Assembly: GCA_018136815.1 (NCBI GenBank)
Contig: CM030943.1
Span: forward strand, 86,046-150,045
DNA length: 64,000 nt
Direction of reading: 5' to 3'
Source: Isochrysis galbana
Taxonomy: Eukaryota; Haptophyta; Isochrysidales; Isochrysidaceae
Below are positions 1-10,475 of this stretch, one piece after another; positions within the stretch are counted from its first letter, which is position 1, and each line of letters starts with the position of its first letter. Both the position numbers and the translations under genes were made by a program. The notes beneath the pieces were generated by a model. It did no database searches. It was not told the DNA's origin and saw nothing but the letters and a program-made list of their open reading frames with translations.

Positions 1-1037
1 TTTATAGCTTATAGCGTCGTAGGACATCTCGTTAGCTAGGCTAGTATTCCTAGCCACATACACCGGACGACCCCATCGCGGGGTCGCGGGGTAGGGGCTC
101 CGTTGCCGTCGAAGGGTTACGCTCCCGCAGCACTAAGGTTATACTAGTACAACAATAAAACTCTGACGCCCTGCACTTATGCGGCCTCAATCTCCTCAAT
201 ACCTAACTCGCACCCGGCAGCGAGTTCGCATCGCTATCTGCGCATTTCTGCCATTGATTTGCCGTTTCTTCCCATTAGAATTGGAGGAGCGCGAGGGGGG
301 CGCCTCGATCGACTGCGCCGCTTCTTTCGAGTTCGAAAGGACTGGCGCCGAAAGCGGGGATGGCACGATGATATAAATAGCGATAGCTATGGCGTCGCCG
401 CGACTTCCACTTCCCGTCCTGCCGCTTCTTACCTTCTTAAAAACTTCTGTAGGCCTGTCCACTTTGGGGTCCTTCCGCCGTCGGGACACTCCCCATCGGT
501 TGCGTTGGCGGCGGCGGCGGCGGGCGGATTGATTAGAACTCGGGGCGCGGGGGAGGAAACGGTGGGGGGGGGGGGGGGGGGGTGAGGGGAGAAAGTGGGG
601 CGGGGGGGGGAAGAAGAGAGTTGTCGTAGGAGGAATGGGAAGAGACCACCGGACACACAGGAGAACGGGAAGGGAAACGGAACGAATCATGATCATGCGT
701 TATTAGTGTATTCAGTCTTCTCTTCTTCTTGTACCAACTCTCCCCTTGAGAGGGAGGGAGGTGGTGTTTTTTCCAACCACAAGAGACGGAAAGAAGTCTA
801 GAAGCAGAAGGGCTAGAGGCAGGAGGAGCCGGCAAGAGGACCTGTTTATTATGTGAATGAGGTGAAAGCTTTCGTGGGGTCTCGTAGGGCAAAAGTACAC
901 ATGAGGAGAAAGATTCGGAAATGAGGAGAGAGAGAAGAGATGGGAAGAGGGGCAGGGCGAAAGGTGGGGAGGGGAAGGGGGCGTGGGGGAGGGGGGAGGA
1001 AGTGGGGGGCGGGGGAGAGCCGTTCCGAGGCGCGCCG
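1..1037. other. gene-free stretch with G-tract
   Basis: I see no credible gene here. The stretch contains an uninterrupted run of about 20 G residues near 565-582 and purine-rich DNA near 920-1015. Open frames through it are proline/arginine-rich shadows of this composition. The last part is presumably the promoter and 5' leader of the cyclic phosphodiesterase gene. Confidence 0.6.
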
Positions 1038-1784
1038 ATGCCGCTCTCGCTGTGGCTCGTGCCGCCGGAGAGTGACTCGGACGAGATCGCCTCGACTATG
1101 CGCGCCGTCGCGTCGGCGCACCTCCTGCCCAGCTCGGCGCCGCATGTGACTCTGCTTGGCGACGCCAGCGGTGGCGGCAACGACGAGAGAGCGCTCCACG
1201 AGGCGGTGCAGCGGCTAATTTCGCTAGGGGAGCGTTGGACGGGGGGGGCTGTGGTATGTGAGTTCACTGAGATCTACGGCAGCGACGTTTGGAACCAGTC
1301 GGGCGTCGCCATCATGCGGGAGACCCGACAGCTGCTTGAGCTCCAGTGAGCGCAGTGGCCCTGCTCGCAATGTACTCCTGGTGGTGGAGGTGGCCCGACG
1401 ACGCGCCCCGCCCGCTCGCCCGCTGACTTTCTCCCGTGCGCATTGCCCGTCTGCAGGCGACTCGCGCGGTGCGTCTTCTTCTCAGAAAGTATAGCTGAGG
1501 CAGAGTCTGCTCCGGCATGGGCTCCTCCGCTTCGGCAGCCACATCTTTCACTGATATACGGAGGCTGTGCGCGCGTCCTTTCTGAGTTAACGCTTCCCAA
1601 GCCTTTTGTTGCGGACACGATTGCGCTGTGGGACTGTACGCCCGCCGATCTTGCGGGCGTGCCGTTGTGGAGAGAGGTGGCCAAAGTGAAGTTGGCAGGC
1701 AAGCCGGGCTCCGCACAAATACTGTGCACGCATAAAGATTTTGGGATGATCAGTGGAGGTGGAACTGTCGGAGTAGTCGCCTGA
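1038..1784 (+). CDS. cyclic phosphodiesterase (2H family, CPDase-like)
   Basis: Two exons, 1038-1345 and 1457-1784, joined by a GTGAGC...CTGCAG intron, give a 211-residue protein. The frame closes exactly at the junction (CA+G, reading LELQ/RLARC). Both hallmark 2H motifs are present: HVT inside SSAPHVTLLGD near residues 36-46, and HLS inside RQPHLSLIYG in exon 2. The opening LSLWLVPPE is typical of plant/yeast CPDases, as are ALWDCTP and WREVAKVKL near the end. Such enzymes open ADP-ribose 1'',2''-cyclic phosphate or 2',3'-cyclic nucleotides, a step downstream of tRNA splicing. About 27 residues follow the usual end of the family, so a further 3' intron is possible. No targeting signal is obvious; a cytosolic enzyme is inferred. 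Confidence 0.82.
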
Positions 1785-3970
1785 GGAGCGCGCGTCGGCA
1801 TTCTCCCTCATTTTTCTCAACTGGTCGCACAATCTCATCTTCGATTTATTGACGTTCTGGCTGCAAGGATGACGGGTGCGCCAAGGCTGTGGGGTCCAAA
1901 AGCATGATGAAGATGCTTGGAGTCGCAGGTGTGGGGTGCCTGATGATGGCATCCTGGTCAGAGATGTTCGACTTCAAGGTTGCATCGTCTAGGATGCCGT
2001 AGGTTGCGCCTTTGCGCCCTTTCCTGGCTCGGCGTTTCGCCTCGATCGCACATGCAGGCTTTCCTCGCCATCCACTTGCACACGGCAACACCCTCTCACA
2101 TTTACGACAGTGCACCTGTCTCGATTTCCAAATGCTTGTACTGAGAAGGTATAAATCTTATTTGCCCTGGTCATGCTGGCTTGGTATCTTCTTTACAACC
2201 CGCGAGCACAAGAGCTCGAAGTCGCTCTACATGTCGCTATGCGCCATGGCCGTGGCGGTGTGATGCATACGGTTGCTTCTAGAGTGCATTTGTGGCACAC
2301 TACTTGCCCCCCCTCTCATGTTCTCTCTCGAGCCTTTGGTAGTACCTGTGGCAGTGCTAGTGTGCGTAGAACGGCAAATTATGGGCACGGAATTTTTGAT
2401 ATTGGATTGGCTCCTTAAGCCCGAGTGCCGAGTGCGATGGTGACTGGCCAAGGTGGAGGCGCCGAAGCAACGCGCTAAGAAGCCCCGGTCCCCTTTGTGC
2501 GTGACGCCGCGCTCTGCTGCGTGCCGTGTATGGGGTGGTGCATAGTGCGGGTGTCTCACCCATTTCGTGATTCTACCGGTGTAGGGGGGAAGCTCAGGTT
2601 CTAGTTTCAGTCGACCACAACCCCTTCTAAATGGGGCACACTAATTGCTGATTGGGGCGCGATAGGGTCGAAAAGAATATTGATACTCAAGTTGCACGCC
2701 GTGTTGCCAGCTGCTAGCGGTTGCGTGCCCTATGCGCGCCTCACAGGTTTGCACGCATGAACGCATCTCGTAGCGTGCGGGGACTCGCCTCGCCTGATTG
2801 AAATCCAATCACGTTAGTTCGGCAGGATAGGATGATGGCGGCACTGTGCAGAAGCAGCATACACGCCCACCCCTCGGATTTGAGATTGGCGGAGCGCCCT
2901 AGCCAAGCCGAGGGCTCATGTGAGTGCTAAGCGACCCATGCCATCCATTGACGTATGGCACTTCCGTGTGTTTGGGGACACGTCCCGTTCCCAGTGCTTC
3001 CTAGCGGTTTGTCAGGTCTGAGTTACACCCGATGGTGGTCCCAGTCTGCGCCTCACCGCACCTGACCAAATTGGAGACACGTCGCCATGTCGCAACAAGC
3101 TGAGCATGCACGATCGACATCCTGATTTGCTGAAGCTTGCCGTGGCCATGATATCGTGTGTTGTTCAGCGATGTGCACTGCATGACAAGGTCATTCGAGT
3201 GCAAAAAAGCAGCCAGTGTTCGATTCCCAATGTAGATAAGTGAGCAACAGGAAGGAGAACTAAGAATAAAGAGGGATTCAGAATGGCAACGTATGGCCGT
3301 CTTGTGGGGTTGACGTTTCAGTCCTCGGCGATCAGCTAAGCCCGTCGCCATGAGACCTCGGCCACAATCCACGCTCCCTCGATGAATACTAACTGCCCAA
3401 TTACGAATGATTTGTTCCGCCGCACCCCAGTCGCCCGCATCGGCCAACTTTGAGGGTTGCGACATCATGCCATCCGCAGCATGAGATGCGTGTGACCGCT
3501 CACAGTAGAAGAACAAGGGTGGCAATGATCGCCGCTTGCGTCAACACGATCGGAGCGATGTACTGATTATATCATCTGATTTCAGAGCAGCAGAACTCTG
3601 CTGGAGTGCGGCTTCCAGTGTAGTCTGGAGCCGAGCGCTCCCAGAACGTGCTCCAGCTCTCCTCTGCCCCCTTGGAGGGCCTCTGTCATGCGAAACGACA
3701 TTCCTCCTCCTGCGCATCGGCGAGCAGCTCTAACCGCCCGTTCGGATCCATGGCTCTGCTGCTCTTGCCGTCTGTCTCCATCAGTGCACAGCTGGCGACC
3801 GACCGGCCCACAAGCTTCCAGATTCACTCTTCTACTATCTACTCGTGCTCTACACCCCCCAAGCTGTATGTCCTCTATCTAGAGTAAAGGTACTAGTATG
3901 TCTAAGGTATGTAGAGCTAAAACCGTCCGTGAAAACACTCTCTAGGAAATCTAGGAATACCATTTTGAGA
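1785..3970. other. gene-free stretch
   Basis: No gene, RNA or repeat could be supported. Open frames on both strands are short, overlap one another and lack recognisable motifs. Composition is more balanced than in the flanking GC-rich DNA. Confidence 0.5.
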
Positions 3971-5598
3971 ATGCAGTCGTCGCTCTCTACTTTGTACAAG
4001 TACACGGCCGGTGCGCCTCGGATGGCGTCGACGGCGGTCGAGCTGTCCCCCACCGACTGGCGCGCTGGCGGCGAAGGGAGCGGGAGGTACCATGCGCTCA
4101 CGACGGCCCTCAAGGGTCAAGTCCGTAACGCCACTTCCACGTATCCCCTCGCCTGCATCTCCCTGGCGCTCGTCTCCTCATCCTTGCTCATGCTCGCTAC
4201 GTGGCCCCAAAGCTGCAAGCCTTCGCCTGCCTGCCAGCTCTGGTCGTGCAGCCGGCCGCTGGCGTACTCCGCCGAGGACCGATGGCCATCATGGCCTGCA
4301 GCCTCATCCGCCCACGTCGAGCGCACGCCGAGGGACAATTTGCCGCTGGAGGCAGCCAAGCGGTGGCTGACGCTGCACCGAGCGCACTTGCGTAGCGCCA
4401 TGTCGGCAGAGGGTTCGCGCGCAAAGGTTGCCTTCCTAGGCGATTCGATCACGGAGGGTTGGATACGCACGGGTTTCTCGGCGCGCAGAGATTCGCTTCC
4501 TCAGCCAGAGTGCGAGCGCATCTGGCGGCAGGCTTTCGGCCGGTGTGCAGCATCATCATGCGCATCCCCATTGCCGAAGGGCTCATCCAGAGGGCGAAGC
4601 GCTCCCAGCGCCTGACTGGGCCCCTGCCATGCGCATTCCATCAGGTGGTCGCCTCTGAATTTTGGCATTGGAGGCGATCGTGTTCAGGATATTGGCTGGC
4701 GCATCCAGCCAGGACGAGAATCACTGCTAACAAAGAGTCCCAATTTCGATCCACTCGTGTGGGTTCTGCTTTTGGGAACGAACGACCTAGGTTCAGGGGA
4801 AATGCCACAGGTTCGCACCAGTCGCATAGCCAACAGGGGGGTGTCTTATTCAAGAAGCGCTCCTCATCTTGACCCGACACCTCTCGCAGGTTGTTACAGC
4901 GGAGATTGCCGTCGTGGTGGCCCAACTTCATGCGGCGCGGCCGGATGCGCAGGTGAGGCACACAGTACAACAATGCTGACTACCGCGACGCGTGTTCACA
5001 AGAAAGGCACCTTGATGCTGCGCAAGCCTGTCCTTCAGTGGTAACACGCTTCCTCGCTGATTGCGCGCGAGAATGTATGCGTTTGATTGCGCAAGGAGTT
5101 GCGAGAACTAAATCGGATCCCGCCCCCCATGCTATCTTCAAGATTCTATTGCACGCTATCCTCCCTCGTGGCGGCGATGAGGGAGACTATCGAGATCACG
5201 CGCGCTTCCATCGGTCAAATTGGTGGGTCGAGGGCTGGAACAACCACTTTTCATCGATTAAAAGGGTCAATGCCGAGCTCCGTGAGCTGGCGGGCTCCAG
5301 ATCATGGCTCCACTACTGCGATTGCGGCGAGCGTTTCCTGCGTGCAGTTAAGAGTCCGGCATCCCAAGTGTATCCTAAGACGCCAAGCGCTCCCTTCCCG
5401 GCCGCGGCGACTAAGACTATCGCGCAATCGCTTCAAACAGGAGTATTGACTCCTGGTGGTCATTCTCCAGGAACCGAGGTTGATGAGAATCTATACATCG
5501 AGCAACGGCTCATGTATGACTTGTTGCATCTCTCGCCAGATGGCTATCGTGAATGGGCTGCGTGCTTGCTCCCCGCCATTCAACGGCTAATGGTGTGA
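3971..5598 (+). CDS. membrane-anchored GDSL/SGNH hydrolase
   Basis: Five exons (3971-4542, 4645-4810, 4890-4952, 5143-5341, 5471-5598) give a continuous 375-residue frame with GT-AG introns. The SGNH blocks appear in order: KVAFLGDSITEGW (block I, nucleophile Ser) in exon 1, NFGIGGDRVQDIGWRI (block II Gly) and LLLGTNDLG (block III Asn) in exon 2, and DLLHLSPDGYREW (block V Asp/His) in exon 5. ILPRGG in exon 4 is also typical of the PAF-acetylhydrolase-like subgroup. A hydrophobic stretch near residues 58-77 suggests a type II membrane anchor, placing the catalytic domain in a lumen or outside the cell. The substrate, an acyl or acetyl ester, cannot be deduced. The start is the ATG giving the full anchor; a later in-frame ATG 17 codons downstream is an alternative. 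Confidence 0.85.
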
Positions 5599-6450
5599 TC
5601 AACGCTCGTGCGATAACTTTGATCGTAGCAAGCCGCACCGCGGGCGGGACCACGCAAGTCGGTGATGCTGCCAACCTGCTCGATTTTACCGTGACACAAC
5701 GGAGAGAGGATCAGCCAATGGTGGGGCCTATGTGTCGAGTCGCGTGCGATACTATTTGTGCAAGACTCTCCTTTGCAGGTAGTGGCATCACGGTGGTGGG
5801 GGCGGGTGTCGCTTAAGCATAGGTTGAGGACATGCGTCGTGTTGCGCCAGCCTGTGTCCTGTGTGCGACTATGTGCGACTAGAGATGCCCCCCTCCCCAG
5901 CCACTCACCCTCCTGCTGATTTAATCCGTCCCGCGCCTTTCCGGTCGAAACCTTCTTCTTGGTGCGCCACGGTGGCAAGAAGGGGGGGGGGGGGGGGGGC
6001 ACCGAGAGCGGCGGGCGGTCCAGCCGGTAAGCCGAGAGTTCTCAGTTCTCTCCCCGACGGACTTCTCTCTCTCATTCTTACCCGTCAAGCGTCAATAACA
6101 TACTTAGCAAAGCGAAAACCCTACCTGAAGCGAAAAATGAAAAAAGACGAAGCACCGCTCACAACAACGGACACCCATCGCCGCAAGAGACGTGTGTTGC
6201 GGGTAGGGGGAGTCCGTCCCAGCGCCCGAGACCCGAGAGGGCCGGTTTCCCCCTCTCGCCCACCGGGATCCCCCGAAGGTCCGTTTCGGCCGAAGGCCCG
6301 TCGTCAGCTGTCAGCCGCCCTCTCCCCTGCCCCCCTTTCGGTATTCTTCGAGAACCACTGCCCCGATGCCGCGGGGGGAGGCCCCCCTCGTTTCCCTACA
6401 CAGCCCCCAGGCCCCCCCTCCTTCCTCCTTGTTTCTAGGCCCAGGTCAAT

Positions 6451-6474
6451 ACTTCTAGAACTTTTTCTAGAAGT
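6451..6474. repeat. perfect inverted repeat with heat-shock-element-like cores
   Basis: Two 10-bp arms, ACTTCTAGAA and its complement, are separated by 4 bases. Each arm contains TTCTAGAA, which fits the nTTCnnGAAn unit bound by eukaryotic heat-shock factor. More TTCTCGAG/CTCGAGAAG variants follow within 70 bases, then two tandem copies of a 20-base unit around CTATTCTA(G/C)CAGTATAATC near 6570-6610. No recognisable gene lies directly downstream on either strand, so a regulatory role is only a possibility. Confidence 0.5.
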
Positions 6475-7095
6475 TTGGGCCGCTTCTCGAGCGCGTCACA
6501 AGTTTGGGCCCTCTCGAGAAGTGGGCTGCAAGTTTGGGGGGCGGCGCTCGCTCTCTAGGAGTAAAAGCCCCTATTCTAGCAGTATAATCTCCTATTCTAC
6601 CAGTATAATCGTTATATCTCTCAAGAGGCGAAGCACCTTCGGAGGTGCTGCACGCCGTCGCCGCGCCGCGCCGTCCCCTCCCATGCCTCTCAGACAACCT
6701 CGTTGGCGGCTGTAGCGGTATGGGAGGGCGTCTCCATACCCCTCACCCATCATATATCATATCTTGGCCCTAGCCCCCAGCTCGACGCGCAGCGCGAGCT
6801 AGGTCACAATTTCTGTCACCTGGGCGGCGCTGCATGCGCGCGCCGCGAAAGCTGCTTCACCTTTCAGGAGCAGATGGGCGAGCATCTAGCGGCGGTGGGA
6901 AGGGGGACTGACAGGCCTGGTTGCTTTGTTTGTGGGTCGGCACGTTCCGATCGCCACAGTGGCGGGCGAGTGGCTGCTGGTGTTGGCGGCTAGCTGCTGC
7001 AGCGGCAACGGCGCAGCCACGAGCGCGAGCCAGCAATTTTGGCAGGCTGTCTGTGTCTGCGCGCCCGATCAGGGAGTGGTTATGACTAGACACAT

Positions 7096-7140
7096 GTGGA
7101 CTGCCTGCGCGCTGGCCAGGGCGACGCGCAGGCAGTCCAC
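7096..7140. repeat. perfect 16-bp stem-loop
   Basis: GTGGACTGCCTGCGCG is followed by a 13-base loop and its exact reverse complement. The surrounding 300 bases contain no gene. It could be a structured RNA element or a remnant of a palindromic transposon end. Confidence 0.75.
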
Positions 7141-7889
7141 TGCAATGCGCGCACGTGCAGTCTGAATGCTTGCGTGTGTTGTGTGCTCGTCTCCGCTCGC
7201 TTGTATGTTGTCTGTCTCAAAGGGAAACGCTTTGCCCATCAAATATTCTGGCCCAAAGGGTTTGTGAGCAGTTCATCTTGTATATGATTTCTAAGGCTTA
7301 GATTACTCAGCATCAATAAATACCCCCGACACGTATTATCTTGATGAGAGTTGTGAACTGCGACTCGATCTCCTGCAGCATACGTTGTGAACGACGTGCG
7401 ACGCCGGCTCGTCGGCAGCATCGCTACCGATCAGGTCATGGGAGCAAATTTCGGGCGATTCGACTCCATCTTTTGCATAAGACTAGTCCTCCATATTGAT
7501 GGCAAGGCTCCAGCTCAATGTTGGTGTCCTCTAGGCTCCAAGGGGCCGTGTTGTATTCAGGCCTCTCGGCGTGAATATTTCGGCATGAGCGCGCTCCTTC
7601 TTCGTTATATATCGTCTTCTATGTTCGTCGTGGTCACGCAAGGCGTGCCGATTCGGATTCTCCGTGGGCTCCAGTCCTGGTTCGCCGATTTTCGTCTCGA
7701 AATTCGAAGATTTGAGTTTTATTTTTACCGTTACGGTAATTGTCCACGCGTTTAAGGTAAGAGATGCAGGTAACAGAACTGGCCCCCCCCTTCTGCAGTT
7801 CCCTCCCCCTTCTGCAGTTCCCTCCCCCCTCTGCAGTTCCCCTCCCCCCCTCTCTCCATTCTCTGCGTTTCCCTTCTCTATTCCATGCG

Positions 7890-8725
7890 TTTCCCGGGGC
7901 AAGCCGGGAAAGACACGTGAATGTGAGGGAAAGTTGGGTCAGTACTGTGATTTCACCCCCCCTCTGCAGTCCTCCTTCCCCTCTCTCCATTCCCTGATTT
8001 TCTCGGGCCAGGCCGGGAAAAATACGTGAATGTGAGGGAGGATTGGGTCAGTATTGTGATTCCCCCCTCCGCGGTTCCCCCCCCCCTTCCGCAACTCTCC
8101 TCCCTCCCCTCTCTCCACTCCCTGATTTTCCCGGGCCAGGCCGGGAAAAATACGTGAATGTGAGGGATGATTGGGTCAGTGTTGCGATCTCACCCCCCTC
8201 GGCAGTTTCTCCCCCTCCCTTTCGCTCCCCCCTTCCCCCCCCTCCGCTCCTCCCCTCCCCCCCCCCTCCGCTCCTCCCCTTCCCCTCCGCTGTTCCCCCC
8301 CTCCGCCGTTCCCTCCCCCCCCTCCGCGCGGTTCCCCCCCCTCCGCGCGCCAAGACGGCGGCCCTTCCCCCCCCTCCGCGCGCCAAGACGGCGGCCCTTC
8401 CCCCCCTCCGCGCGCCGAGACGGCGGCCCTTCCCCCCCCCTCCGCAGATTTCCTTCCCCTCCTCCGCCGCTTCCCCCCCCCTCCGCGCGCCGAGACGGCG
8501 GCTCTCTTCCGCGTCCGCGCGTTGAGGCGCCGTCTTCTCTTCCCTCAACCCCCCGCGCGAAAGTCCCCCAGCGCGTCCCGCAGCGTTCCCCAGCGTCCCT
8601 CAGCGTCTCCCAGTGTCTCTCAGCGCCCCCCCCTGTCCGTCAGCGATGTCCCGCAGCGCGTCTTACAGCGTCCTTCAGTGTCCTTCTGCGTCCTTCGGCG
8701 TCCTTCAGCGCTGTCCCGCAGCGCG
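7890..8725. repeat. minisatellite block with three nested unit types
   Basis: Three roughly 62-base blocks containing GCCGGGAAA, ACGTGAATGTGAGGG and TTGGGTCAGT start near 7892, 8003 and 8131, separated by C/T-rich spacers. From 8330 to 8520 a unit of about 40 bases carrying CCGCGCGCC(A/G)AGACGGCGG recurs about five times. From 8560 to 8725 a short unit of the form CAGCGTCCC recurs more than ten times. Copies are imperfect and the block is non-coding. Confidence 0.75.
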
Positions 8726-10475
8726 CCAGCTGGCAGACCACCGATAGCTGTCACCAGCTACTAGCGCCAGTTAGGGGTTGGCAGACATATCCGGATATAT
8801 CTCCCGGATATTTAGGCCGCTTTTGGCCGAATGGATATCCATGGATATTTGGCGGATATTTACGGGGCCGGATGGGTTGAACGCAAAAACAAAACCATTG
8901 TAACCACTATTTAGCGCGCGAAAGTGGTTAACGTGAATGCGCGCGAAGCCTTTTTTTTTGCCGGGGCAAACCCGACGCCTGACCCCGAGTATGCGGCTTC
9001 GTGGCTGCTGTGATACTTTGATAAAAGGCCTTAATACTGTGATAAAAGACGGACGAGAGCTGAGAAGACCGAGACGCGGAGGAGGAGCGCGAGCAGCCGG
9101 CAGTGCGGGCGATGCCAAGTGAGCCTCAAGCCACGCATGCCCGGAGGCCCGGTGCTCTGGCCTTGCTGGCTTGTGTGCCAAATCATCCAAATCCCGCACT
9201 CGCTACGCATTGTACATTGTACTAGCCCGTGCTCGCACCGCTCGCGCTGCGCTGCGCACACGCCAGGCGCCAGGCACCGGCCCAACCTGCGTTGCGATGT
9301 GTGCGATGGGTCTGCGTTGCGCTCACTCGCGTAGCCGCAATCAGTTATTCTTCGTGGACCGCTCACGGCTCACGGCGCGAGCTGGTAAGGACCGTTCTTC
9401 TTTTCTGACGAGAGCCCCCCCCCACCCCCCCCACCCAGTGGCCCCCCCCACCCCCGGTGACCGGTGCTTTTGCCTGGTGAGCTGGTGAGTCAGCATCCGA
9501 CGTAGGTCGGTCCGCCTCACCGGGTTTTCCCTCATTTTAACTTGTGGGGGGTTATAATGGGAGCGGGGGGGTTGCGAGGGGGGAGATTCGAAGGGGTGCA
9601 CATGCGTGTGTGTCTATGCTTGCGTGCCCATTTACTAGTCTGTGAGCGTCTCGATTCGCGACAGTCTCGATTCGCGAATGCGACACTCGCAGATTGAGGG
9701 CATAAGTCACTCGCTCAGAGCGCTTCGATCAGTAAGCTGAATCTTTTTTCGTTAAAGCCAGCTTAATAAGCAGCAAACATTGCCTGTTACGAGGAAATCG
9801 CCGCGGACATTGGAATTTCGCCTCAAGATTTCTCGCCACAATAACAGATGTCTTGCGCCTTGTGTGGGGTAGAGACAATAATATCCTCATTATCTAAAAC
9901 AGAATTCATTGATCTAGAACCGGTTCTGTCGATGGCGAGGAAGCAGCATCCCAAAAAAATAATGAACCATATTTGTGTGCAAATTGAGATCTAAGGGCGG
10001 TCGGTGGGAAGAGAGAGAAACAGGAAACAAGGAGAGAAAAGGGTGAGAGAGGAGGAACCAGCAGGGGAGAGGAGAGCCAGAGAGAGAGGGGGAGAAGGGG
10101 GAGGGAGAGAGAGATAGAGAGAGCTGGAGAGAGATGATGAAAGGGAGAGGAGGGAGAGGGAGAGGGGGAAGGGGAAGGAGACAGAGAGAGAGGGGGGGGG
10201 GGAGAGGGGCAGAGGGAAGAGGAGGGGGGGGGGGCAACAGGTTAAAATAGAGGCTGTAGATTTGTGAGAAAAGGGAGAGAGAGGCCTCTGCTCGACGCGA
10301 GGGGAGAGGGGGTGCCGTCCGGTGGCGCGCGGGAGAGCGCCGCCGCCGGGCCAGGCGAGAAGTGGGGGAGGGGGGGGGGGGGACGGGCGGGCGGGCGGGG
10401 GAAGGACAGAAGGGGAGGTTGGGGTGGCAGGCGGTGGTCGAGACGCGCTGAGGCGCGGGGGCCGCGCGTGCCGCA

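Larger units (their letters stand above)
5599..10475. other. long gene-free stretch rich in tandem and simple repeats
   Basis: Nearly 5 kb without a gene I can support. It holds homopolymer G near 5983-5998, a heat-shock-element-like palindrome (6451-6474), a perfect stem-loop (7096-7140), a minisatellite block (about 7890-8725), C-tracts near 9415-9450 and GA-rich purine DNA from 10000 to 10440. The long open frames here are low-complexity Pro/Arg/Ser or Gly/Arg translations of these repeats. Confidence 0.55.

Noticed and set aside
5861-6715. 284-codon open frame (+)
   Set aside because: Pro/Arg/Ser low-complexity translation spanning a poly-G tract, no motifs, overlaps non-coding palindromes.
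8167-8880. 197- to 237-codon open frames through C-rich DNA
   Set aside because: Translations of minisatellite units; Pro/Ser/Arg only.
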